Shown: in pieces, positions 18,245-29,427 of the stretch
How the letters are laid out: the number at the start of each line of letters is the position of its first letter
How positions within the stretch are numbered: position 1 is the stretch's first letter
Source: Torymus aiolomorphi
Taxonomy: Eukaryota > Arthropoda > Insecta > Hymenoptera > Torymidae
Length of the DNA: 64,000 nt
Reading direction: 5' to 3'
NCBI GenBank assembly: GCA_036365515.1
Contig: CM070873.1
Location: forward strand, 74,054,529 to 74,118,528
Notes under the pieces: model-generated
The model's database searches: none
The model's input: only the letters and a program-made list of their open reading frames with translations
Told to the model about the DNA's origin: nothing
Translations under genes and position numbers: made by a program

Positions 18245-19855
18245 TGCATCGGGGACTACATTATTCGCGCCTTACCTGTGTACTACCTTGAAGTTATATG
18301 CCATCAGCTCGTGGGACCATCTACCTAGCCTATCTACCGGGTTCTTTTTATTGAACAACCATTTTAATGCGCTGTGATCCGTGATCACTGTGAACGTGCT
18401 CCCTTCTACATATGGCCAAAATTTTCTGATCGCCTATTTGATTGCGAGGCATTCTTTTTCGGTCGTGCTGAATACGATTTCGTTTTTTCGAAGCGCTCTG
18501 CTCGCGAATGCGATTACCCGCTCCTGCTCGTCGACAACTTGCGTTATGACTGCACCGAGTCCGGTATCGCATGCGTCCGTCTGGATGCAAAATTCCGCGT
18601 GGGAGTCGGGCCGGTGTAGCAATAGTGCTTCACTTATCAAAATTTTTATCCGTTTGAACGCGTTATCTTGCGCGGTTCCCCATATGAAATTCTCGTCTTT
18701 CTTTACCAGCTTATTTAATGGGTCCGCGATAGTTGCGTAATTTTTAATAAATCTCCTATATCAGGATGACATTCCCAGAAATCTGCGCAGTTGCCAACAG
18801 AGTTCTAGGTTTCGAATAATTCGTGATCGCTTCTGTTTTCTCCGGATCGATCATCAATCAATGTTCATTCACCTTGAACCCTAAAAACTTTACCTCATTG
18901 CAACAAAATTTGCTTTTTTCTCGGTTTATGGTGAGGCCCGAATCTTTTATCGCGAGGATTAATTTCCTCAGCATTCTTTCATGCTCTTCAAAAGTTTCGG
19001 TTGCCAGTTCGATATCATCTAAATAATTATACGCGCGAGGCTCTAGGTCCCCGATTATTTCCTCTAGGAGTCATTGAAACGTTGCACCTGCTCCGCTCAA
19101 ACCCATTGGTACTCGCGTGAATTGCCAATGCCCGCGCCCCGGTATCGTGAAGACTATTGTCGGTCGCGAATTTGGCTCTAGCTTTATTTGATGGTACGCG
19201 CTTTTAAAATCTATAGTAGTTATGAATTTCGAGCGTTTTAGCTTATTCAAAATGACATCCATATATGGTGTGGGGTATGCGTCTTTCTCCGTAATTGCGT
19301 TAACTGCTTTTAAGTCTATGCACATTCTATATGTGCAATTTTGTTTCGCGATCATAAGTGCCGGACTGTTCCACGGGCTGTGTGTCTTGTAATTTCTGTC
19401 CCTGCTTCTTGTAATTTCTCTAGTTCGGCGTGCATAATTTTCCCTAAATTTTCTGACACTGGATAATACCTTTGTCTTACTGGTTTCGCGCTATTGATTA
19501 ACTTTATTTCGCGTTCTATTAAATCGGTAGTCGGTAAGTATTTGCATGTCGGAATTTCTCTCGGTAACAACTCGTCTATTAACTTATCTATTGTCGCTTG
19601 CTGGTCGTCCGAGATTTGGCTTAAGCCACAGCTGGTAATGTCGACTTTGTTGCCCCTGTGTCAATTGACCATAACTCGAACGCTATCTCTTTTTCATCCT
19701 GTTGGTCTGCGAGTGTGTGTATGTCGCGATGTACATTTTTTGTCATGCCGAATTTACGTATTAAATCTAGGGCTAGGATGCAGTCTGCGGAGATACTCGG
19801 TATCACGATTAATTGGCCGTTGTTTGGGAATTCAGTAATTTGAATTCCCGCGGTT
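18243..19855 (-). pseudogene. Gypsy (Ty3) pol relic: protease end, RT, RNase H
   Basis: Read right to left: protease tail (IPSISADCILALDLIRKFGM), RT with FITTIDFKSAYHQI and VPMGLSGAGATFQ, a YLDD box near 19015..19030, the RT thumb (LTINREKSKFCCNEVKFLGF), RNase H (FCIQTDACDTGLGAVITQ, STTEKECLAI, VITDHSALKWLF) and the linker VVPDALSRM at about 18245. Several stops and frameshifts interrupt it. The integrase is absent: homology ends abruptly at about 18243, where the plus-strand Cys-rich fragment ends. A truncated, inactive copy. Confidence 0.85.
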
Positions 19856-20928
19856 CCACTCAGCTCGGCTTGACTCACGGCGCAGCCACGGCGCGGCAGC
19901 ACCTCGCGGCGTCTCGGCGGAACAGCTGAGACGCTATACTGATTCGTGCAGTATAGTCGCGAGATTGCTATCTTTCTCACACTCTCATATGCAAATATGA
20001 GAGATATTAATTTGATTAGGGTGTAGTGAGACAAATTCAAGGAAGAAGACGGAAGTGGATCAAGGACTCGCTCTCTCTGAAACCAGCCCTGCCACGAGAA
20101 ACATCTCTCCGCTGTGCACCTGCTATCGTAATTCGGAAAACTCTCAACGCAAATTCACTGGATCACTCACTTGGGACTCTCATCAGTTTTACATTCTCGC
20201 TCAACCATCACACATCAAAAGGCATCTCCGATTAATATAATCGCTGCTCCTGCCAGGTAACATCTCTCACTCCATACTTCGTTGGCAAAACCACTTGTTG
20301 GCCATTTTGAACGCCATTACTTCGTTGGCAAAACTCAAAGCAACAAATCAATAACATTTGTTTGCTGGTTATACTAGTTCATCGTGCTGAGCCGAGAAAG
20401 AAGAACTTCATTGGACAGACTCACTCACAAGGATCGGACACACTCATCTCATTTAAATCATTTTAGAAAACTCAACAGGTTAGTAATCCCTCATATGGGA
20501 TTCATACTATAATACAGTAAATGCCTCACTGAATTACACTCACTAAGTGGACATGATTTAGCATTCATGTCAAAGTGTAATGAAACCAGTAAAGAAAACT
20601 CAACAAACAGTGCTACGATAAACTCACCTCTTTTATTCATGAATAATCTCAACCAACCGGTTAGTCACTTAGACTTCATTTAATAAAATATAGTGAATTT
20701 AGAAATCATTTATCGTTCAATCACCTTTATTTAATATTGTACTCTACTAGTCATCAAAATAGTTTATTTTTATATTCTTGTTAAAACCAGTGTAATTTAA
20801 TGTAATTATTAAGGCCAATTATGACTGTGAACAATATAACTTGAAGTTTATATATAAATCGTGTTCGACTCAACTTATTTCATCACCCACAGCATGTTAC
20901 TCATTTAAACTTATGGAATTCTCAAACA
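19851..20928. mobile_element. Insertion of about 1.07 kb in Gypsy protease
   Basis: The protease frame breaks at a GAATTC (about 20924..20929) and resumes at another GAATTC (about 19852..19857), so the intervening DNA is an insertion with a 5-6 bp target repeat. It contains a short direct repeat ACTTCGTTGGCAAAAC (about 20278 and 20321) and no gene. Length and TSD size would fit a solo LTR, but the ends are not TG..CA, so its class is undecided. Confidence 0.5.
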
Positions 20929-21147
20929 GCCGTGCTTCTGCACGTTCGCGATTTCGAGCGAGACCCATATTTCTCCTGTCACCGGGACGATTTCGCCGTT
21001 CGCCACTACGGGGTGTTTCGTCATGGATGGTCCGATTTTCGCCCATAACTCCCTCACTATCTCATCTCCTTTCGCGCTTAAAATGGTACGTGCGGTGCCT
21101 GGATCGACCAGAGCTGTAAGCTCAATGGATCCAATCCGTAGCTTCAA
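20929..21147 (-). pseudogene. Gypsy aspartic protease, N-terminal part
   Basis: Frame MKLRIGSIELTALVDPGTARTILS: the catalytic triad is DPG instead of the usual D-(S/T)-G, possibly a damaging change. It is followed by GEIWVSLEIANVQKHGCL, where the insertion begins. It lies between the gag relic and the rest of pol, as expected. Confidence 0.65.
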
Positions 21148-21302
21148 CCAGTAATGTGGGTAGATCGTCGGGTTTGTCGCATCCGGGATCTCGAGTCTAC
21201 ACTTCCCTTCATTGGTTCTATTCCGCTTGGCCTGATCGCTTTTATCTCCTACCTCGCTTATCTGTGAGACCGTTTTGGATGTGAACGGTGCGACGGACTC
21301 GT

Positions 21303-22855
21303 TTACAACGTTCCTGACGAGTTTCCCGCGTTGCTGTCGTTCGCGAATGTATTCGCGGTTCCCTGATGCACGGTCGGCCCGTGATTCGGTGGTTGCGCTA
21401 CCGTGTTTGGATTTACGTTCGCACTATTTGTGTTCGGATTTTGGTTGTATTCACGGTTATTCCCTCCGTAGTCGCGTCCCCTGTCTCCTTCTCTGCTGTG
21501 ATTGTATGTTGGTGGATATGAGTTTTGGGTATATCGTCCTGGCGGGATGTTGTTATTTTGGGACTGGTCGTTGTTGTAAAATATGGGGCCTAACAAGTTA
21601 TTAAAATTGTGTGCGGCGTTATTGGGCATATAAAAATTCGGCTTGTTATTATTCGGTGTATTAAAATTCTGCGTGTTGTTGTTGTAGTAATTTCCGCTCG
21701 CGTTTTGATTAGTGCCTCGGTAATTTCCGCGGCTTCTTCCGTTATAACGCCTGTTTGAACCTCTCCAGTTTCCGCGATAACTAGTGTTATAATTATTTCC
21801 GTACGAGCTGTTTTGTGGTTCCGCGTTTGGAGGTGTTTGTCCGTTGTTTTGCTTGCTATCTGGTGAGTGTTCGAATTGCACTGCTATCTGATTGCTTATC
21901 GTTCCTTTTATCGAGTCTTTTAACTTTCCTATTTCGCACGCGATTATTTATGTTAGTTCGTCCATGGTCAGTACTTCTACTGCCGCGGCGTTAATTTGAT
22001 TAGTTCCTGAATTTTTAGCCGCATTCTGTTCTCCTGTGCCGAATGCTCGTCCTAATTCGGTCGCATTTTCCGTAAACGTTTCTAGATCTGACTTTAAATA
22101 CGGACGCATCGGCAGTAGGTATTCCGGTCACATGTTTATATAGATTTGCCGGATTTGTTTTTCCTGGAGGAGTGAGATCGGCATTTTTTTAAACAACGGT
22201 TGCATTTCTGTTGTGAACTCGAACACCGTTTTAACTGTTGTAACTCGGCTCGTCTTCGCGTTGTTTACGGGATTTTATTTGCTCTTCCAATCTCTCTACG
22301 TAAAATTCGTCCCTGTATCGGTTACGTAGCGCGACATCTATCTCCGCCCACTTATTCTCTCCATTTCTAATCAAGTTAAATGCGGGTAATTCTGTCAACA
22401 TCGGTACCGCGTAATAGGTCCGAGTCCGATAATGCGGCTACTTTGCTTTGCTCTTTTACCCTTCTTAAAAAATCTTCAATATTCTCACTTTTGTTACCGC
22501 TGAACTTGACTATCCACGCGGATATGGTTTTAGATAGACCGCGTTCCTGAGGTATTTTGTGACAAGGAGTACACACTCGGGGTAGTCGGGGGGTATCCGC
22601 GTGTGTTTCGTTGAGTCTAGTATTGTCATCTGTTCTCAGTCGTGGCTGATCCACTAGGCCGGCTGTTTGACTGTGCAGTACCTCATTTATCAGTACCTGT
22701 TCCTCATCTTCGGCTAGTATAATCGCGTAATAATTGATTACTTCCTCCGGTATTCTGATTTTCTGTCCCTCTCCTATATCTACCTCAATCATGTTAATTT
22801 GTCTCGGGTGGTTCATCGTAGTCGTATTGTTCGAGTCTGCTAATTCGTCGGCCAA
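21303..22855 (-). pseudogene. Gypsy gag relic with Gly/Asn/Arg-rich tail
   Basis: The N-terminal frame (22376..22855, MADELADSNNTTTMNH..) includes the gag-like segment SAWIVKFSGNKSENIEDFLRRVKEQSKVAAL. After frameshifts the C-terminal frame (21303..21881) is Asn/Tyr/Gly/Arg-rich with RGNWRGSNRRYNGRSRGNYRG. No CCHC knuckle is visible, so RNA binding was probably through RGG-like repeats. Confidence 0.65.
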
Positions 22856-22859
22856 GCTC

Positions 22860-23800
22860 GCGCTTCCAGTTTCGTTTAGATTTAATATCGATTAGTTTTG
22901 TTTTACCCTCTGCCTTCTATATGTTACATTCGACGCGCTGTTTTTAGGTATCGCTCCTAATGCGTTATCTGTCTGCTGGCTTACTGGTTCGTGCTGGGCT
23001 ATCTAGGTTCTTAGCGCGATTTGTCGATCCCGTTTTATGCGTTCCGCGAGAGATTCGTCCGTGCTGTCATCTATTCTCCTGTCGCTATGATAATCCTTCT
23101 CACTGCTCGCGTTATTTATCAATCACATTCCCTTCACATTCTGCTTGTGTGCAACTTGATTTTACTTTTAGATTTTTAACTCTAATGCCACAAGACAACT
23201 ACTACGTGTGTCTGACTTTCGCTAGGTACCCTGTATTGCTTAATTTTAAATTAATTACTCTGTAATCCCCGCGTCTATTTGCAATCACGATTCATGGTAC
23301 CTCGATTAATTTTCTTTTAATTACTTTACTTTTCTTTTCGTAATTCTAATTGTTGTTATAATTGCAGTCAGTTCATTCTGATTATTTTATTTTGTTACAG
23401 TCTCTATTGTTCCATTTTCAGTGCTATTTATCGTGTTTGCAATGATCCGCTGTTTAATTTTCGTTCGTGAATTTCAAATTTCCGGCGAGCGCATACACTT
23501 CTAAATTATCTGACTAAAGATTCTATTTTTTTTTAATTCATTCGATATTGTCTCTTATTGTCTACTATTAATGACTATTTTAATATAATATCTGAGCGAA
23601 AAAAATTTCAAGTCACTGAATTTCTAATTTACCTAAGTTAGGGCGCTATGTGTGACGTGGCAACCCGACGACTTACGCGCGTTCCAGAAGGGCAGCGCGC
23701 GATCGTTGTCCAACTCTCCTCCAGGTCGAGAAGGACTGTTGGGGTGCGACGCATACAAAATACGCGAGAGATATTAGGAAGCACGCCTCTTTGTGCTGCC
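22860..23800. other. Probable 5' leader or LTR of Gypsy relic, no gene
   Basis: Lies just upstream (minus orientation) of gag. Mixed AT-rich and pyrimidine-rich, with no identifiable primer-binding site. No second LTR is available for comparison. Confidence 0.35.
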
Positions 23801-23804
23801 GACC

Positions 23805-24108
23805 TCTCGGGTAGCTCGGCTAGCTCCCCGGTCCGGTGTCGTAGATCCCTCGCATGCAGCTACGATTGCCTGGACTGCTAAGCCTATATTATACCTGGGT
23901 AATGCTGTTTTCTCGCTGTAAAGGGGGTGCAATAGGTCGAGGATGCGGGGCACGGGTCTCGGGTAGCTCGGCTAGCTCCCGGGTCCGGTGTCGTAGATCC
24001 CTCGCATGCAGCTACGATTACCTGGACTGCTAAGCCTATACTATACCTGGGTAACGCCGTCTCCTCGCTGTAAAGCGGGTGCAATAGGTCGAGGATGCGG
24101 GGCACGGG
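23805..24108 (+). repeat. 152-bp tandem duplication
   Basis: Two units begin TCTCGGGTAGCTCGGCTAGC at 23805 and 23957 and end GATGCGGGGCACGGG. They differ at only a few positions, so the duplication is recent compared with the surrounding relic. Confidence 0.9.
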
Positions 24109-24109
24109 T

Positions 24110-24835
24110 TTACTCCCAAATGATTAACTTGCTCCGTTAAAATTACGTAGGTTTATTCATGCTTACTTAAATACTACTACACAGCACGATCGCAGTCGTG
24201 CTTCGTGGTACCGATTCGCTTATGCGCCGCGCGCTTATGTATGCGTGTTTATGGGTGCGAGCTTGCAACGGCAGCGTGTCGTTGCGAGCATGGCGCTATG
24301 GAGGACGAAGTCTTACATAGGTGCGTCTATCGGTCGCGCTAGTCGGAGAAAGAGAGTAGGGCCATGCATTCAACGGGTTGCCTTATGTTCCGGGTGACTC
24401 GCCTTCCACCGGTGTTTACAGGTCTCGTGACTTGCTAGGAGAGGGTCGCTTCCTCGGCTTTGTCGTCGTCGGGGCGCTTCGGAGATCGTCGGTCTCGCTC
24501 GTCTTGCATGGCATCGGGTGTTGGTCGGGACTGTCCCTCGGTCGCGCTGGCCCAACGCGTGCCTCGGGGGCTGGGCTCCAGAGCGGTGTACTACCACGCC
24601 CCGGCGACGCAGCGTCTCGGCTACGCTTGGCGGCGCCCAGGCATCCAGGTTGTGACGATGTCATTCCGGTCGATGACGGAATGCTCCTCTCTGCTCTTGA
24701 GACGACGACGCGGTACCGTTTTGGTCGGCTCCACTTCCAACGCGAGCTTCCGTCCTTTCGATCTGGCGCGTCAGCTCACACTGCTCTCCTTTTCTCGCTG
24801 CTCTGCTCGCTCTCCCAAAATTGCGAGCTCATCGA
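24110..24835. other. GC-rich segment without a recognisable gene
   Basis: Long open frames exist on both strands (for example plus 24378..25226), but they run into the microsatellite downstream, have Arg/Ser/Leu-rich composition and show no domain. I treat them as chance. Confidence 0.45.
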
Positions 24836-24838
24836 CGT

Positions 24839-25165
24839 GCTTCTCTCTCTCTCTCTCTGTCTCTGTCTCTCTCTCCCTCTATTTGCTTACTCCCATCTCT
24901 CTCTGTTACTTGTTTCCTCTTTCCTGTCCCGTGTCACTCGCGCGCGGCTCCTGCCGCCTTGCTGGAAACTTTACCTTGCCGTGCGCGTGTCTGTGTCGGT
25001 CGGTCGGTCGGTCGGTCGGTCGGTCGGTCGGTTGGTCGGTGCGTGCGTGCGTGCGTGCGTGTTTGTGTGTGTGTATATGTATGTGCGTGTGCGTGCGAGT
25101 GCGCATGCGTGTGTGTGTGTATGTGTGTGTGTGTGCGTGTGTTGGTTTGTATGTATATGTACGCG
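24839..25165 (+). repeat. Compound microsatellite: (CT)n, (CGGT)n, (GTGC)n/(GT)n
   Basis: CTCTCT tract at 24841..24905, nine CGGT tetramers around 24996..25040, then GTGC and GT/GTAT tracts to about 25165. Confidence 0.9.
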
Positions 25166-25199
25166 CATTTGTGCAGGGCCAAAGCTCCGTCACAAACTT

Positions 25200-26465
25200 A
25201 TCGTTCGATTCGAACCCGGAAAATAGTTATTTTTATTCTTTTATTTTAAAAAGTCTAGTGAACTAATGTTCAATTCATACCAGAACTAATTATAAAGTCT
25301 GAAATTAAGGAAAAGACAACAATAATTGTCATATGAATGTTTATTTATAAAATAGTTTTATTTACCAATAGATCTGATGAACAATGGATCCTTGATATTA
25401 TGTATAATCTCGCCGTATAATCACGTATTGGATTACCTTTCCTATATGTGTATAATGTGGTTGGAACTTATAGTTGCTTATAAATAAAATTATGCCCTCG
25501 TATGTCGTCTGGGGCAGACGGAGCTCGCGATCGGTTTATTCTCCACGCTGTAACTGGCTTGTGTGGAGATACTTCTCTTTTTTATAACATAGTAATAATT
25601 TGGGTTAAAGATGATTTCGACGATGAATCGAGATCATCTTTTAAACAAGTTAAATGAGCGCAAGCCGTAAAATAGTTCGGTTGCGGCATTTGGAAGTGCG
25701 GAATGCACAAAAGCTGCTGCGCGTAAACTTTTCGTACACAGTTTCTATATTCGAGAAAATCACTGACACAATTCTTAGTTTTATTTTGAATGATACGTCA
25801 TCCGACGTAATAACGGTCATTCATTGGGTCCATATGTAATTTATTCATGAATTTGTTTATTATAATTTGTGTTTTGGTTTTGGGAGTTTTAAACCACTGC
25901 TATTTGAAATTCCATAAAATTATAAGTGAACTAAATAAAAAAATGTATGATTTCCATACTCCATTTATAAAGTATTTAATTAGAAACTACCGGAATCTAA
26001 CATATCGTTTATTCTTTGGTCAGTTTACTCTATTTCATATGTAAAAAATGCTCAGATTTCGATCTAAATGGTCAAAAAAAATATTAAAAATATTCTTTTT
26101 GAGATATAGGATGATTAGTAGTTTTTGAAATTGAAAATGGAAAATTTTAGAAAAATTGCATCATTAGAAATCTGAGGAAAAAATACATCGGAAAATCTTA
26201 TCAAACAATTATTTTAGGTACATTTCAGTATCATAAACATGAGTTGGAATAGCACGATTTAGGGCTCACGCATCGCACTACAGCAGTTGATGTGAAACGC
26301 CTCATAACCACTTTTTGTGTGAGGGGTACACAATGTACACGTTTTTATTCATACAAATAATTAAAGAAGACGTATATAAAAATTAAAATGCTACACTGTC
26401 AGAACACTTCCAGATATATTGATATATTGTGTTTAGATTTTGAGGTTTTAAATGTACACATTGTA
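25200..26465. other. No gene recognised (likely host intron)
   Basis: AT-rich unique-looking DNA downstream of the RasGRF-like exon on the minus strand. Small frames at 25654..25839 and 25847..26044 lack motifs. Confidence 0.4.
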
Positions 26466-26467
26466 TT

Positions 26468-26470
<3 letters not shown>

Positions 26471-26531
<61 letters not shown>
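26471..26531. repeat. (AT)n microsatellite
   Basis: About 61 bp of uninterrupted AT dinucleotides, 64 bp from the splice donor of the host exon. Confidence 0.95.
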
Positions 26532-26534
<3 letters not shown>

Positions 26535-26594
26535 ACGTTTTTTTTATGTAATATCGAACAAATCAGAACAAAGAAAAGAAGAGAAAAAACTTAC

Positions 26595-26725
26595 CTGGTA
26601 GAGCATGAACCATCGGAGTTGCCATTTGGTTGAATCGGCAGTGCGTTTATGCAAATAGCCGGCCATGGAGTGATCATAATGGGCCTTCTCCGAGAGCATC
26701 ACAAGCTGAGAATCGTTTATTCTCA
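26595..26725 (-). CDS. Host exon: start of a PH domain, RasGRF-like
   Basis: Minus-strand exon of 131 nt bounded by acceptor CTGTTTTTAG (at 26726) and donor CAG/GTAAGT (26590..26594). It enters in phase 1 and leaves in phase 0. It encodes (V)RINDSQLVMLSEKAHYD then GYLHKRTADSTKWQLRWFMLYQ, the first beta strands of a pleckstrin homology domain. The pattern of residues upstream of the PH, together with GYL-KR-D-TKWQ-WF-L-Q, resembles the N-terminal PH domain of Ras-specific guanine nucleotide-releasing factors (RasGRF1/2). Later PH strands and the DH/CDC25 domains would be in exons outside the window or unseen. This is the only clear host coding sequence here, so most of the window is probably intron or flank of this gene. 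Confidence 0.7.
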
Positions 26726-27104
26726 CTAAAAACAGAATTGGTCTGTAATACAATAACTGTTGACAGTGCATGATGTGCGTGTAACTTTAGTATTCTTTTT
26801 TTATTTGCAAGGATTGAGCCACGTGTATGTACTAATACTTAAGAATAAATTTTCATATACCGTAAAGAGATTACTGATGTTTCTGGAATTAACAGCCTTG
26901 ACCTTCGCATCAAGGGTAAGATTGCAAAGTTTAAATTGTTTTCAGGTACATTATTATTACTTGTGTTCTTTGAGATAAGAAAATTTTGTCAATAAAAGAT
27001 CATTGGCACAATTAATAAAAGTTATTTAGTTATAATTACAAGATTTCTCGATAATTATTATATTCGACTTTGTATGAGTAAATAAAGATACAAATTATGA
27101 TAAT

Positions 27105-27146
27105 AACGCCAACATTTCGACGGTAATCTCCGTCCTCTTCTGGGTC
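27105..27146 (-). ncRNA. Hammerhead-like core of a Penelope-type terminal repeat (solo)
   Basis: Minus strand: CAGAAGA, stem GGACGG / CCGTC with a short loop, then GAAA and TGTTGGCG. The order (CUGANGA-like, stem II, GAAA) and the setting match the ribozymes carried in Penelope-like element termini. The first box is degenerate, and no coding part of an element remains nearby. Confidence 0.45.
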
Positions 27147-27159
27147 AAACTGTCTATTA

Positions 27160-27680
27160 AAAAATATACAATAATTATAAGTATGCACTAGAACAATAAT
27201 ACAGACGTTATAGAACGTACATAAGTAAAAACAGAAATATTAAATAGTTTATTCGCGTCGCTTAGATATCATCGTTAAAGATATTTTTTCTTTATTTTTG
27301 TCTCCTTTTCCAGCGTCATCATAATCGAATTAAAAAATCAAACTTTTTACTGTAAAAGACACTTAGAAAGATTAAATGAGATGGCAATGTAAGTAAAAAT
27401 AATAAGTTAGGACCGTCGATGTAGAATCCCCACTACATATGAATTTAAAAGTAAAGGCTCTGTGTGCTGTATTAAATTCACAGTCTAGTCAGATTTAATG
27501 TTTAGATTTAGTGATGTTTAAATGGATCGATGATTTGCGTGTATGGAATAAGTAATTTGTTAGAGTCACTTTTAACATTTATTGGTCCTGACTGTAATTT
27601 AATAAGTATCATTTCTATACTATAGGTTTTTGAAGCGAAGTCCAGTTATTGCTATGGTTTCGTGGTTCAATATTGTTATA
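27160..27680. other. No gene recognised
   Basis: AT-rich; nothing beyond single short frames. Confidence 0.4.
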
Positions 27681-27685
27681 TTTTT

Positions 27686-28960
27686 GCTTCCTCAAAGAGG
27701 AAGCTTTGTAACGATGAAAAAAAATTTTAAAACAAAAAATATTCAAATTCCGGTTTTAAGGTTTTTGGCGCTAAAATCTGTTGTTTTTGATAAAAAATTT
27801 ATGTCTGAATGTGTGAGTGCGTGCGTGCGTGCGTGTGTATGTGTGGGTGGCTGGGTGGGTGGGTGGGAGTGGGTGTGGGTGTACAGGCGATAACATTTGA
27901 ATCGATCGACCGATTTACATCGGAAAAGGCTTATTCTCTTCGTTTCGGAGGAGAATAGAGAGAGCATAACCTACTTTTTGATTTTACCGATTTTTCTTTT
28001 TTTTTATAGCCAAAAAACGATTTTGAGTTTTTCGTTTTTTTTTATTTTTTAATTTGTTTCAGCCAGTATTACTTAATAAACTAAATTTTTATTAAAAAGT
28101 CTTTAAATTACCTACAATTTCTTTTTTTTTAATTTAAATTATCTCTAGCCCATCATTTGTTATTAATGAAAATATGGTTTATATTTCTTTAATTAATATC
28201 TCAAAAACTTTTTGATTTTTCCACTCAAAATTCTTACCACTTATTACACCTATCGAGTACAACATTGTGTTAAAATTTGAAGAGGTTATCTTGATTTGTT
28301 CCCGAGAAAAAAATTATTTTTGAAAACAAGTGCGTTTTCTTTCGTTAACAATATCAGGAGTAAAAGTCAATGAATCGTTTTGAAATTTGGCAAATAATTA
28401 GCTTTTTTATATCTAAGGATTCAGTTCTTTGCCGAAAAAAATCTGACCGTTGTGACCAAAGACATTTGAGGTTAAAATTTTTTATAAATTTCTTATATTT
28501 GCATTTTTAAAAAGAATATTCGATTGATTGGCTCAAAATTTTTACCACTTATTACACTTAACGAGTACAACATTGTGTTAAAATTTCAAGTGGTTATGTT
28601 AGTCAAAATTTTTTTACTCAATCCAAATTAGCCCCAAAACACAAATATAAAGTTTTAGAGCAAAATATGCAATTATTCTATTTAATTTTTATATCATATA
28701 TAAATAAAAAATAATTATTGTGTACTAGGGCATATCCCTGAGAAAGTAATTTCAGATTGAGTCCTGCGGCAACGTGTACTATGGCAACGATAATAATTGA
28801 CTTTCAAAATATGAATTTCGTAAAAATTTCATAAAAATATTTCATAAAAATATCGATTCTTAAATAAGAAAAAAACTACCTCTCTGTTAAATTTCAAAAC
28901 GATTCATTGTCTTTTGTTAAGAAGTATAACTAGTATAACTAAGTTATTATATTTGTATGA
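27686..28960 (+). repeat. Microsatellite-bearing repeat family, copy B (plus orientation)
   Basis: Hairpin GCTTCCTC-AAA-GAGGAAGC at 27686..27704 then TTTGTAACG, a TG-rich tract 27810..27880, GATCGACCGATTTACATCGG and AAAAGGCTTATTCTCTTCG. Then come tandem AT-rich units sharing ACCACTTATTACAC..GTACAACATTGTGTTAA (28238 and 28548). Same architecture as copy A at 15032..16112. Confidence 0.7.
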
Positions 28961-29062
28961 TTGTTACTGTTTGAGAATGGCATAATTTATAATGAGGACA
29001 TGCTGTGGGTGTTTACAAAATAAATTGAGAGCCAAACACTTTAGTAAATAAAATTATAATAT

Positions 29063-29393
29063 TGTTTTTGTATGAATGAATGTGGATGGATCGGAGAGGT
29101 TCAAATAATGAAGCGTTTCGTGTGGAGGTAAAAAATGCAACTTTATTGCTGGTGCCGTCGTGCAGTCGTGAGCTGCTGCTATCTCTCTTGGCCGTCGCGC
29201 GTGAACTGACGCAAGCCGGCGCCTTTCGAAGAGTCGGCGGCGTACTTTGGTAGATGGAGGGGCGCAGAGAGAGACGCGTGGAGAGCGCTGATTGGGGCGA
29301 GCCTGGTTCCGGGCTCGAGCTCGTGTAGGCGAGCTCGAGCTGGCGCGAGCTGGAGTGCTCGTGCTGGTTCGGTATTACGTTGAATCCGGAACA
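29063..29393 (-). repeat. Bel/Pao 3' LTR
   Basis: 331 bp. About 203 bp (29190..29393) is nearly identical to the 5' LTR. The remaining 127 bp is strongly diverged from it. Confidence 0.9.
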
Positions 29394-29427
29394 TTCCGCC
29401 CACCTTCGCCAGACTGGCGAACGGTAC

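Noticed and set aside
24378..25226. 282-codon plus-strand ORF (and overlapping long frames) taken as a gene
   Set aside because: Low-complexity Ser/Arg/Cys/Val composition running into CT, CGGT and GT microsatellites; several frames are open at once; no domain.
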